A DNA stretch of 27,709 nt, from NCBI GenBank assembly GCA_946480575.1, contig CAMLKF010000022.1:1-27709 (forward strand), written 5' to 3'. The notes under the pieces are model-generated. The model was given only the letters and a program-made list of their open reading frames with translations. It was not told where the DNA came from and made no database searches. Below, one piece after another: positions 12,675 through 20,399 of this stretch. A program made the translations under genes and the position numbers. Position 1 is the stretch's first letter, and every line of letters starts with the position of its first letter. Source of the stretch: an uncultured Nitrososphaera sp. (GTDB lineage: Archaea; Thermoproteota; Nitrososphaeria; Nitrososphaerales; Nitrososphaeraceae).

Positions 12675-15362
12675 CTATGATGCAGGCTTGCTCCAAAAGA
12701 GCTCGTCAAGGCTCTGCTGCCTCGGCTTGCCCAGCACCGACTTGAAGTCAAAGTTGAGCACAGAAAGCACTTGCTCAAATGTCGACTCCATCGTCTCAAG
12801 GTACTTTTCTGTGTCAATTTCCTCTGGCTTGGCCAGTTCCACAGGTTTGACACCGTCACCGTTCTTTATCTTGACGTATGAAATGACATCGCCAGCCCTT
12901 ATCTCGCGCCCTTTGTCTGATTCAACGAGCATCTTGGCTGCCTTGATGTGCTGCGGCAGGCCCTTGTAGGTGTCCGTGTTCTTGCCGCCCACGGTCTTGG
13001 AGCCTGTCTTCTTGCCGTAGGTGCTCAGCGACTTGTTAATTGTGACGTTGAAGCTCAGGTCTTCTAGCGGGACCTTGCGTTCCTCCAAGTTCTTGGCATT
13101 TTCCTGAATGACCTTTTTGATGCTTTCCTTGGCAGACTCGAAATCCTTCTCAGAGTTGACCTTGCCAAGTATCCCCAAAATGTCGTAGAACACCTTCCTT
13201 ATGAAGGGAGGAGTGTGCGACTTTTTGCCAGTCAGACCCTTGACGTCGACAGTCCCGTCAGACAGGACGCCAAGGTAGTTTTTCTTCAGGTCGCTGAAAA
13301 CGACGTAGCGGTACTGCTTGTCAACTTCCAAGTCGACGCCAAGGTTGGTGCGTGCCCATGCTGCCACTTCATCGATTGCGGTCGGCGACGGGTTTTTCAA
13401 AAATAGCGAGTCAGTGTCGCCGTATACGACCTGTATTCCGATCTCCTTGCACTTGTTTATTGTCCTGTTGATCGTCGACCTTCCGAGCGCGGCAGTTGCA
13501 TCAGCTACCGGAAGGCAGTACAGTGGGAATATCTCGGCTCCCATGACGCCATAGCTTGCATTGAGAATGACCTTGATAGCCTGGCTTACGACGTTGTAGA
13601 GCTGCCGTTCCTGCGGAGAAAGCGTCTTGTCTTTTGACAGGTACTTGTAATAATTCACCCTGAGGTCGCGAAGCGAGCCTATCAGTAGCGACGTCAGCCC
13701 CTTCCGCCGTTTACATACCCAGTGAGTCGTGCCTTCCACCTTGTTCTTGCTGCATTCTTCATGCGGGCAGTTGATGGTTTCGTATGACAAGTTGTGGACC
13801 TTGATAATGCTCGGATACAGGCTTGCAAAGTCAAGCACGACTACGCTAAAGTGGATGCCTGCCATTGGCTCGACCACTTCGCCCCCGCGGTACTTCTTCT
13901 CCTTTATCACCGCAGTGGTCGATGCCGTGCCCTTTGCTTCAAGCTCCTTCCTGTTTGGTATCAGCTCGTTTCTCTGCCGGTGCTCGAAATACAAGATTCC
14001 CCTGATCCACTGGTTGACGCCAAAACGGGCAATGTCGTCAACAGACAGCCTCCCGATCCTTGCGATTACCACTAGCAGCTTCATCAGCAGGTTGTCGTTA
14101 AAGCTGGTCAGCCTGAACGTCAGGTCGGCGTCTTTGAGGCAGTATTCTGACAGTGTCTGGATCGGAAGGTCACTGATGTCGCCTTCAAATTCTATTTTCG
14201 TGTCGCCCAGCAGCGCTTCGCAAATTGCGTTTAGCGTATGCTCTGTATACGCGCGACTAAACGCGTAAATCTGGATGGACCTGTTGTCAAATGTCCGGTA
14301 GAGGTCGATATGAATGCCGTGCCTTATGCCGACCGGCTCTGCCTGCATCCCGTGCTTAATAAAAGATTCCTTCTTGACAACTATTGGCACCTTGTCCCTT
14401 GGGATCACAATGCCGCCTGTGGGGTCTATGCGGGGGTCCTGCGAGCGTGCATAGAGATATGGCAGGTCAAAGTCGTCACCGTTGAACGTGATCACTATGG
14501 GGTATTCATCGATTATCTTGAACGCCTTTTCTAACAATTCTTTTTCAGTCTTGCATGGCTCTGCTTCCTGAACAAGTGGCTCACCGGTGCTCGGAGTGTT
14601 GTCCGTCAGCACCAGCACTTTTCGAAAGCCATCGTTTGCAACAAAGCCAATTGCAGTGACGCGCCTGTCGTGGTCGCGGGGAGTTGGCATCCTGCCCTCT
14701 TCTGTTTCAACTTCGATGTCGACAGCCACTCTCCTTAGTTCCGGGATCGGCTGGTTGAGCAGATTCGCCCAGTTTGTGATGTATTGCCGGTATTCCTTGC
14801 CGCTCTCGCCGGCTTCCTTTATCTTGTCCCAGAGCAGGCTCTTGAGGACAAACTGAACCTTGTCAGAAATCTGGTATTCAAAAGAAGCGATTTGCTCGCC
14901 CTTTCTCACGTAGTAGGTGCCGGGTATCAGCGCCCTGTCGTAGAGGTAGTTTTCATGGTACTTGATATCAGCCTCCCACGAGGTGACCTTTTCCCGAAAG
15001 CTATAGTCGGTCCCACCTATTGACAGGGGATCCGGAGCCAGCACCTCGAGCACGTCGATCTCTTTGTCTGAAATGACGTCCCTCTTTTTGACCTGCTCGA
15101 GCGTATATTTCGTTTCCTTTTGCGCGATCTGCTTAGCCTGATCTGCAAACTGCATCTTGGTGTAACAATAAGGCTTGTGGTCGGTCCTGTCGCGCCAATG
15201 ATAAATGACATTGTCCTTTGGGTCGTAAAACTTCAGATAAACCTTCTTTTCCTCTCCTGAATAAACGGCAGACAGTAGCAACGCCGGCCTTCCTTCCGGC
15301 AATTCCGGCAGGTCGTCAAGCCTTTTTCTCTTGTCTGCCACAAATTCCCGCTGCTGGGCCAA
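12675..15362 (-). CDS. polB: Family B DNA polymerase (PolB1-like)
   Basis: An 895-residue replicative or repair polymerase with proofreading. The 3'-5' exonuclease motifs are Exo I VDIEVE (D215, E217), Exo II FNGDDFDLPYLYAR (293-306) and Exo III YCLKDADLT (407-415). Polymerase motifs are A DFASLYPSII (511-520), B KVILNASYG (597-605) and C YGDTDS (647-652). Between A and B, LSYETINCPHEEC ... HWVCKRRKGLTS has cysteines C532, C537 and C550, as in crenarchaeal PolB1. The C-terminus holds a PCNA-interacting QQSLDELF (882-889). All catalytic acids are intact. The ATG at 15362 is divergent from the FAD oxidoreductase; an AT-rich stretch about 30 bases upstream may serve both. Confidence 0.95.
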   Translation of the reverse strand: MAQQREFVADKRKRLDDLPELPEGRPALLLSAVYSGEEKKVYLKFYDPKDNVIYHWRDRTDHKPYCYTKMQFADQAKQIAQKETKYTLEQVKKRDVISDKEIDVLEVLAPDPLSIGGTDYSFREKVTSWEADIKYHENYLYDRALIPGTYYVRKGEQIASFEYQISDKVQFVLKSLLWDKIKEAGESGKEYRQYITNWANLLNQPIPELRRVAVDIEVETEEGRMPTPRDHDRRVTAIGFVANDGFRKVLVLTDNTPSTGEPLVQEAEPCKTEKELLEKAFKIIDEYPIVITFNGDDFDLPYLYARSQDPRIDPTGGIVIPRDKVPIVVKKESFIKHGMQAEPVGIRHGIHIDLYRTFDNRSIQIYAFSRAYTEHTLNAICEALLGDTKIEFEGDISDLPIQTLSEYCLKDADLTFRLTSFNDNLLMKLLVVIARIGRLSVDDIARFGVNQWIRGILYFEHRQRNELIPNRKELEAKGTASTTAVIKEKKYRGGEVVEPMAGIHFSVVVLDFASLYPSIIKVHNLSYETINCPHEECSKNKVEGTTHWVCKRRKGLTSLLIGSLRDLRVNYYKYLSKDKTLSPQERQLYNVVSQAIKVILNASYGVMGAEIFPLYCLPVADATAALGRSTINRTINKCKEIGIQVVYGDTDSLFLKNPSPTAIDEVAAWARTNLGVDLEVDKQYRYVVFSDLKKNYLGVLSDGTVDVKGLTGKKSHTPPFIRKVFYDILGILGKVNSEKDFESAKESIKKVIQENAKNLEERKVPLEDLSFNVTINKSLSTYGKKTGSKTVGGKNTDTYKGLPQHIKAAKMLVESDKGREIRAGDVISYVKIKNGDGVKPVELAKPEEIDTEKYLETMESTFEQVLSVLNFDFKSVLGKPRQQSLDELFWSKPAS

Positions 15363-15390
15363 ATTCTACCGTGTCTCTCTGTCCACTGAT

Positions 15391-15408
15391 CAATATTAAA
15401 CGTTTTAT
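15391..15408. promoter_or_regulatory. AT-rich divergent promoter region
   Basis: CAATATTAAACG followed by TTTTATC lies between polB and the FAD oxidoreductase. On the minus strand TTTAATATTG is centred about 32 bases before the polB ATG. On the plus strand the boxes are 25-33 bases before TTG 15427/GTG 15433. Confidence 0.4.
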
Positions 15409-15426
15409 CTAACATGCGGCTTTCAA

Positions 15427-16740
15427 TTGCATGTGCCTGCTGACAACTACAAAGTCGCGATAATAGGGGGCGGGATACTTGGAACGTCAATTGCATACTT
15501 TATGTCCGCGCACGCCCGCGACCCAGAGTCGATAGTGTTGGTCGAGCAGGAAACGAACATCGCTCGACACACTAGCAGCAGGAACACCGGCAAGGTGCAC
15601 GCACCGTTCCTGTACGACCCAGTGAAAAAGAAGCTCTTTGCCAAGGCTGCGGCGCTTGGCTACGAAATGTGGTTCAAGTTCGCAGAGCAAAAGGGTCTTG
15701 TATTCAAGCGCGACGGCGTGCTCGAGGTAGCAGTCGACGACAGGGGAGTTGACAGGCTCTGCAAGTACATGCAGTGGGGCGAGGCAAATGGGCTTACAAA
15801 AAGCGACCTCCAGCTGCTTGGCAAGGGCGAAGTGGCCAGCATGGAGCCAAATGTGCGCTGTGAATCCGCGATATACTGCTCCAAGGACGCGTCAGTTGAC
15901 TACGGCTCGCTTGCACTCACGCTCTTGGACGACCTGCAGTCGTTTGGCTGCAAGCTGGTTCTGGGCCAAAGAGCAATGCGTGTATCTTTTGCCAACAATG
16001 CATGTGCGATAACCACGCAGCAGGGCATGGAGATAAAGGCAAACTATCTCGTCAACGTGGCAGGCGGCAACTCGATGGACATTGCCCACTCGGTGGGCGT
16101 AGCACAAGACTATACCGACCTCCACTTTCGGGGCGAGTACTGGCAGGCGCCTCCGCCGTACCATGATCTGACAAAGCTGTCGATATATTCTGTTCCAAAG
16201 CAACCGGAATACCCGTTCCTAGACCCGCACTGGATAGTGAGGGCCGACGGCAGGCGCGAGGTGGGGCCAAACGCCATACCGGTCTTTGGGCCCTATGCCT
16301 ACAACTGGCGCAAGAATTTGGCAGATATGCTGCCAAAGCTGATGGAGTCGTCAAGGACGGGCGCGCTCAAGGTATTCTTTGATAGGCAGTTCCTGTCGCT
16401 TGCAAGCACAGAGCTGAAGAGCTCGCTTTCCAAGGCTGCAATGATAAACAGGGTGAGGGAGTTCCTGCCGCAGATAAGGCCGGCTGCTTTTATCACAAGG
16501 GGCACTTCGGGCATCAGGTCGTCGGTCATTGACAAAACAGGCAAGTTCGTGCCAGACACGCTTGTTCTGAGGGAGGGCTCTTCGCTTCACGTGCTCAACT
16601 ATAATTCGCCGGGCGCAACTGGCGCTCTGCCAATAGCGGCCAAGATTGCAAGCCAGATAATGCAAGCTGGGGAGCTGCCTGCAATCGATAAGCCAAGGTC
16701 GCTCTGGGATGCAACGGCGATAGCCGACAAGATGTCGTAG
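15427..16740 (+). CDS. FAD-dependent oxidoreductase (L-2-hydroxyglutarate oxidase/DAO-like)
   Basis: A 437-residue flavoprotein. The N-terminal dinucleotide-binding motif is VAIIGGGILGTSIAYF (10-25) with the beta-2 acid in VLVEQE (E40). SSRNTGKVHAPFLYDP follows, which resembles L-2-hydroxyglutarate oxidase (LhgO) within the DAO superfamily. The C-terminal part carries LHVLNYNSPGATGALPIA, the second FAD-contact region of this fold. Likely an FAD-linked dehydrogenase/oxidase of a 2-hydroxy acid; the substrate is inferred from family resemblance only. Start is TTG 15427 or GTG 15433, both within leaderless distance of the AT-rich boxes. The gene ends in five tandem in-frame TAG codons. Confidence 0.8.
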   Translation: MHVPADNYKVAIIGGGILGTSIAYFMSAHARDPESIVLVEQETNIARHTSSRNTGKVHAPFLYDPVKKKLFAKAAALGYEMWFKFAEQKGLVFKRDGVLEVAVDDRGVDRLCKYMQWGEANGLTKSDLQLLGKGEVASMEPNVRCESAIYCSKDASVDYGSLALTLLDDLQSFGCKLVLGQRAMRVSFANNACAITTQQGMEIKANYLVNVAGGNSMDIAHSVGVAQDYTDLHFRGEYWQAPPPYHDLTKLSIYSVPKQPEYPFLDPHWIVRADGRREVGPNAIPVFGPYAYNWRKNLADMLPKLMESSRTGALKVFFDRQFLSLASTELKSSLSKAAMINRVREFLPQIRPAAFITRGTSGIRSSVIDKTGKFVPDTLVLREGSSLHVLNYNSPGATGALPIAAKIASQIMQAGELPAIDKPRSLWDATAIADKMS

Positions 16741-16752
16741 TAGTAGTAGTAG
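16738..16752 (+). repeat. Five tandem in-frame TAG stop codons
   Basis: The oxidoreductase frame ends TCG TAG TAG TAG TAG TAG GAA. Read directly. The run lies just before the AT-rich promoter of the repair operon. Confidence 0.85.
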
Positions 16753-16760
16753 GAAGAGTA

Positions 16761-16770
16761 ATTTTTTAAG
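16761..16770 (+). promoter_or_regulatory. TATA element for the nurA-herA operon
   Basis: ATTTTTTAAG is centred near 16766, about 24 bases before the TTG start of nurA, consistent with a leaderless operon transcript. Confidence 0.45.
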
Positions 16771-16789
16771 CGAGCCGCAATAGTGATAC

Positions 16790-17632
16790 TTGCAGTTGCT
16801 CAAGGAAGTTTACCTCGATGCTCTTAAGAGCAGGGAGCAAAAGATTTCCAAGATAAAAGATTCGAGCTACCAGAGGATACTAGCAGAGGCGTCGTTGCGG
16901 TGGATTGCATATGAGCCTTCGCCAGCCAAGTGCGAATCTGCCGGCATTGACAGCAGTTGGAACAAGCGCGCATTTCAGGGGCTCAACCTCTACGTGGTCG
17001 ACGCGGTGGCAGTCACCAGCGCAAACAAAATTCTCGCTGCAAGACACGACTGCGACATTGCCGAGTCTGCAAGACAGGAGATGCTGGAATCAAAGGCGAT
17101 GGCAATGGAGGCAGCGATGGCGCAGGAGGCTGCTAAAAAAAGAGAGGCAGACATTATATGCATCGACGGCTCGCTCATGTCAAGGCTGACAAAGAGCACG
17201 CCGGACATGGCATCAGGCATGATAAGGCAATACAGTAGCGCCGTCTTTGTCTCGAAAAGCTCCGAGAGCAGGTCGCAATTTTCCTCACTTGGTTCAATGG
17301 CCGGCGACATTTACTACTACGGCCACGCAGGCAAGTCGGCCGGCTTTAGCATGCCAATAGAGGTGCAATCGCGCAATCCGCGCGTCTTTGAAACCTATGC
17401 AAGGCTCCGGGAGCACACTCCCATTGTCAGGATTGAAATCATCGGCGCGGCAGGCGAGCAGGAGGTAAAGAGGATGCTGGACATGCTGCGCTACCACTCA
17501 GTCGCTGGCTACCCTTACTGCCTGAAGCTTGCTCACGACAACTGCAAGATAAGCAACGAGGACATCGACAGGCTGGCAAGCATTTTCAGCCTGCAGCACG
17601 AGCAGGGTGCGAGGGATGCGCTAAATGAGTGA
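16790..17632 (+). CDS. nurA: NurA 5'-3' nuclease
   Basis: A 280-residue NurA-domain nuclease, which with HerA resects DNA double-strand break ends to 3' overhangs for RadA-mediated recombination. RNase H-like metal-site residues are visible: D54 in AGIDSSWNKR, D126 in IICIDGSLMSR, and H249-D250 in YPYCLKLAHDN. The region between them (about 93-120) is an alanine/glutamate/methionine helix. The TTG start at 16790 (MQLLKEVYL) is supported by the TATA-like box 24 bases upstream; no better start is nearby. Its stop overlaps the herA start by 8 bases. First gene of a nurA-herA-mre11-rad50 cluster, an order that differs from the Sulfolobus arrangement as I recall it. Confidence 0.92.
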   Translation: MQLLKEVYLDALKSREQKISKIKDSSYQRILAEASLRWIAYEPSPAKCESAGIDSSWNKRAFQGLNLYVVDAVAVTSANKILAARHDCDIAESARQEMLESKAMAMEAAMAQEAAKKREADIICIDGSLMSRLTKSTPDMASGMIRQYSSAVFVSKSSESRSQFSSLGSMAGDIYYYGHAGKSAGFSMPIEVQSRNPRVFETYARLREHTPIVRIEIIGAAGEQEVKRMLDMLRYHSVAGYPYCLKLAHDNCKISNEDIDRLASIFSLQHEQGARDALNE

Positions 17633-19211
17633 CGACGACGACGACAGAGTAGAGCTTGGCATCCTCGTAGGGAACACCAAGCCGGACCAGGTGACGTTTG
17701 AGTCAAAGAGGCCGGTAAGCATCGGCGAGTACGTCATCCTGCAATACGGCAGGAGCAAGGTGCAGGTGCTTGGGCTCGTCGAGGGATCATCAATTAGCAG
17801 CGACGCGCTTGGCACCAGCATCCGCAACTACGAAGAAGCGTCTGAAAGCAAGCAGGTCGCGGTGGAGAACTGCCGCGACAAGAGCTACAAGGGTCATGTG
17901 CGCATCCTTGGCTACCTCGAAGAGCTGAAAAAGTGCAAGGCTATAATCCCGGCGCTGCCGCCCGAGCCGGGCACTGAAGTTTACGAAGCGACGCCGCAGG
18001 ACCTTGGCACCATCTTTGCGCCCTCCAGCCCGTCCAGCCCCAGCCCGCAGTGGATAAGGATAGGCACACTATTGCGCAACACCGAAGTGGACGCCCAAGT
18101 GAACGTTGAAAAAGTTGTTTCGCGCCACTTGGCAATACTTGCTATGACTGGAATGGGCAAGAGCAACCTCGTTTCGCTTTTGGCCAAGGAGATAGCCAAG
18201 ATAAATGGGACAATGGTGATTTTCGACTACCATGACGACTATTCGACTCTTGACATGGGTAGCAGCAGCAACAGTAACCCAATTGATGCCAGGATAAACC
18301 CGCGCTTTCTGACAGTGGACAAGTTGGGAGATGTCATCGAGATACAGGAAAATGCGTCGAACCAGATGCACGTGCTGCGGACTGCGTTCACAGACGATGT
18401 GAGGCAGCGCAAGGGCGACGACTTTTGGGACGCGCTAAAGAGCGGGGTAGCTGCAGCCAGGGCGGACAAGGCGTACAGAGAAGCGTCCGACAAGGTCATC
18501 GACAAGATAGATGACGCGAAGCGCAAGTTCCACAACATTTTGGACCCAGGCATGTCAGACGCGCTTGCGCTGATAAAGAATGGCAAGATAAACATCATCA
18601 ACCTTGTAGAGCTGACAGAGAGGCAGGCAAACATCGCAGTGTCGTTCTACCTCGAAGAGCTGCTTGACGACCGGAAAAAGGCGACACGCCAGAAAAAGGG
18701 CTCCAAGAAGGGCGCTGCCAAGGACCCGCGGTTCCCGGCGCCCGTGCTTGTAGTAGTGGAAGAGGCTCACGTGTTTATTCCAAAGGACGAGGACACGGAA
18801 ACAAAGTACTTTGCTTCCAAAGTGGCCAGGGAAGGCAGGAAATTCGGACTCGGGCTTGTCATTGTGTCGCAGAGGCCAAGGGGCATCGACGCCAACATTC
18901 TCAGCCAGATGGGATCGCTTGCAGTCATGCGCATGATCCAGCAGGACGACCAGATGCATATCTCGGCCGCAAGCGAGTCGCTCAGCAGAGACCTTATCGA
19001 TCAGCTGACGTCGCTCAACCCCGGCGAGGCGATATTTGCCGGCCAGTGGGTCAACCTGCCGACGTTTGTCAAGGTAGACGAGGTCAAGGAGCGTAAGATA
19101 GGAGGCGACCAGAAGGCAGTCGACGAATGGAAGCAACTTGCAAGCATGAAGCAGGTTGCAGCAAAAGAGTCGGCCGATTCGTACGTTCCATCCGGCTATA
19201 TACAGGATTAA
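17625..19211 (+). CDS. herA: HerA bipolar DNA helicase/translocase
   Basis: A 528-residue FtsK/HerA-type hexameric ATPase that drives NurA during end resection. An N-terminal HAS beta-barrel (about 8-110) follows an aspartate-rich start (MSDDDDD). A proline/serine linker (about 132-142) leads to the RecA-like core, with Walker A AMTGMGKSN (173-181), Walker B VLVVVEEAHVFIP (374-386), the REGRKFG helix (402-408) and the sensor/arginine motif SQRPRGID (415-422). Between the Walker motifs sits the helical insertion typical of the family. ATG 17625 overlaps the nurA stop by 8 bases, suggesting translational coupling and balanced stoichiometry. Confidence 0.95.
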   Translation: MSDDDDDRVELGILVGNTKPDQVTFESKRPVSIGEYVILQYGRSKVQVLGLVEGSSISSDALGTSIRNYEEASESKQVAVENCRDKSYKGHVRILGYLEELKKCKAIIPALPPEPGTEVYEATPQDLGTIFAPSSPSSPSPQWIRIGTLLRNTEVDAQVNVEKVVSRHLAILAMTGMGKSNLVSLLAKEIAKINGTMVIFDYHDDYSTLDMGSSSNSNPIDARINPRFLTVDKLGDVIEIQENASNQMHVLRTAFTDDVRQRKGDDFWDALKSGVAAARADKAYREASDKVIDKIDDAKRKFHNILDPGMSDALALIKNGKINIINLVELTERQANIAVSFYLEELLDDRKKATRQKKGSKKGAAKDPRFPAPVLVVVEEAHVFIPKDEDTETKYFASKVAREGRKFGLGLVIVSQRPRGIDANILSQMGSLAVMRMIQQDDQMHISAASESLSRDLIDQLTSLNPGEAIFAGQWVNLPTFVKVDEVKERKIGGDQKAVDEWKQLASMKQVAAKESADSYVPSGYIQD

Positions 19212-19232
19212 CGGTTGTGATACCACACAAAG

Positions 19233-20399
19233 ATGCTGATCTCTCACATCTCTGACCTCCACCTCGGGCACGCGCAGTTCAACCTTGAAGAGCGCGAGGA
19301 GGACGTCTACCAAGCGTTCAACGAAGCCATAGACGTTTCCATAAGAGAGGGAGTCAGGCTTGTCATACTTGCCGGCGACCTGTTCCACAGCCCCCGGCCG
19401 TGCGGCAAGGCGATAATTACGCTTGGCAATGCGCTGAAAAAGCTGAAGGAAAAGCAAATCCCTGCTGCATTTGTGCTGGGCGAGCACGACATCAGCCGCC
19501 TACGCGACGTGCCCTTTGCCCACATCTTTAGCAATCTCGGGCTTGCAAAAAGGCTCAGGCCCAACGAAGCTTTTATAGTCGAAGACTGCGTCGTCCTAGG
19601 GGAAAACAAGGAGCGACGGGGCAACATCGACGCTCTTGTCGAAAGGCTGCGAGGCGCAGAACAGGTTGCAAGGCAGCACGGGGACAAAAAGAGGGTGCTC
19701 GTGCTCCATCAGGGCCTGACCGACTTTAACAAGTTTGCCGGCGAAATGAATGCGGCCGATCTTCCGCCCGGCTTCCACTATTATGCTCTTGGGCACTACC
19801 ACGATCATCTGGAAAAAAGGTTCGATTTCCTCAGCGGGCCGCTTGCGTATCCTGGCAGCATCGATCTGACGCCGAGCGAAGGCATCAAGGAAGTTGAAAA
19901 AGGATTCATCATGGCCGATCTGTCCGGCGAAGAAGTTTCAACTCACTGGGTCCGTCTTGAGAGCAGAAGGCAGCAGTTCTCTGCAAGGATAAGCTACAAA
20001 GAGATTGCAAGCGAAGTCGACAGGGTAATAGAGAAAGCCGATGGCCTGCGCACCAAGGGCAACAATAACAACAAAAAGCCGATCGCCAGAATAGAAGTGG
20101 CTGGCAGTGGCATCGACTCTAAGGTGATTGCTGCAAACCTTGTCAGGCTGAATGATTCCTGCCTGCACCACGTGTGGCAGCCGCTTGAAGACCGCGTGGC
20201 GACGACCACAATGTATGATTCTAGGCCGGCAGACATTGACAGCGAGCTGTACAGGCTGTCGGCAGAAGCGCTCGGCTCTGAAGAGATCGCCAAGTTCGCC
20301 GTCGGCGAAGTGCTGCCGCTTGCCGCAGAAAAGGACGCCAGGTCGGTCTTGGATCTGGCATGGGAAGCGTACAAGTCAAGGAGGTTCAACCTCAAATGA
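19233..20399 (+). CDS. mre11: Mre11 nuclease
   Basis: A 388-residue double-strand-break nuclease with a calcineurin-like phosphoesterase core. Metal ligands run SDLHLGH (D8, H10), AGDLFH (D49), LGEHD (83-86, H85), LHQG (H159) and ALGHYHDH (H188, H190). Motif III is GEHD instead of the usual GNHD: the asparagine that normally helps bind metal is a glutamate. The capping domain and a Rad50-binding C-terminal helix (RSVLDLAWEAYKSRRF) follow. It starts 21 bases after herA; CTATATAC inside that gene's end is centred about 32 bases before the ATG and may be an internal promoter. The stop overlaps the rad50 ATG (ATGA). Confidence 0.94.
   Translation: MLISHISDLHLGHAQFNLEEREEDVYQAFNEAIDVSIREGVRLVILAGDLFHSPRPCGKAIITLGNALKKLKEKQIPAAFVLGEHDISRLRDVPFAHIFSNLGLAKRLRPNEAFIVEDCVVLGENKERRGNIDALVERLRGAEQVARQHGDKKRVLVLHQGLTDFNKFAGEMNAADLPPGFHYYALGHYHDHLEKRFDFLSGPLAYPGSIDLTPSEGIKEVEKGFIMADLSGEEVSTHWVRLESRRQQFSARISYKEIASEVDRVIEKADGLRTKGNNNNKKPIARIEVAGSGIDSKVIAANLVRLNDSCLHHVWQPLEDRVATTTMYDSRPADIDSELYRLSAEALGSEEIAKFAVGEVLPLAAEKDARSVLDLAWEAYKSRRFNLK

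Noticed and set aside
18555..19487. Antisense frame of 310 residues over herA and mre11
   Set aside because: It runs opposite two genes with complete catalytic motifs and has the composition of a shadow frame (many L, V, H, C and R); no domain is visible.
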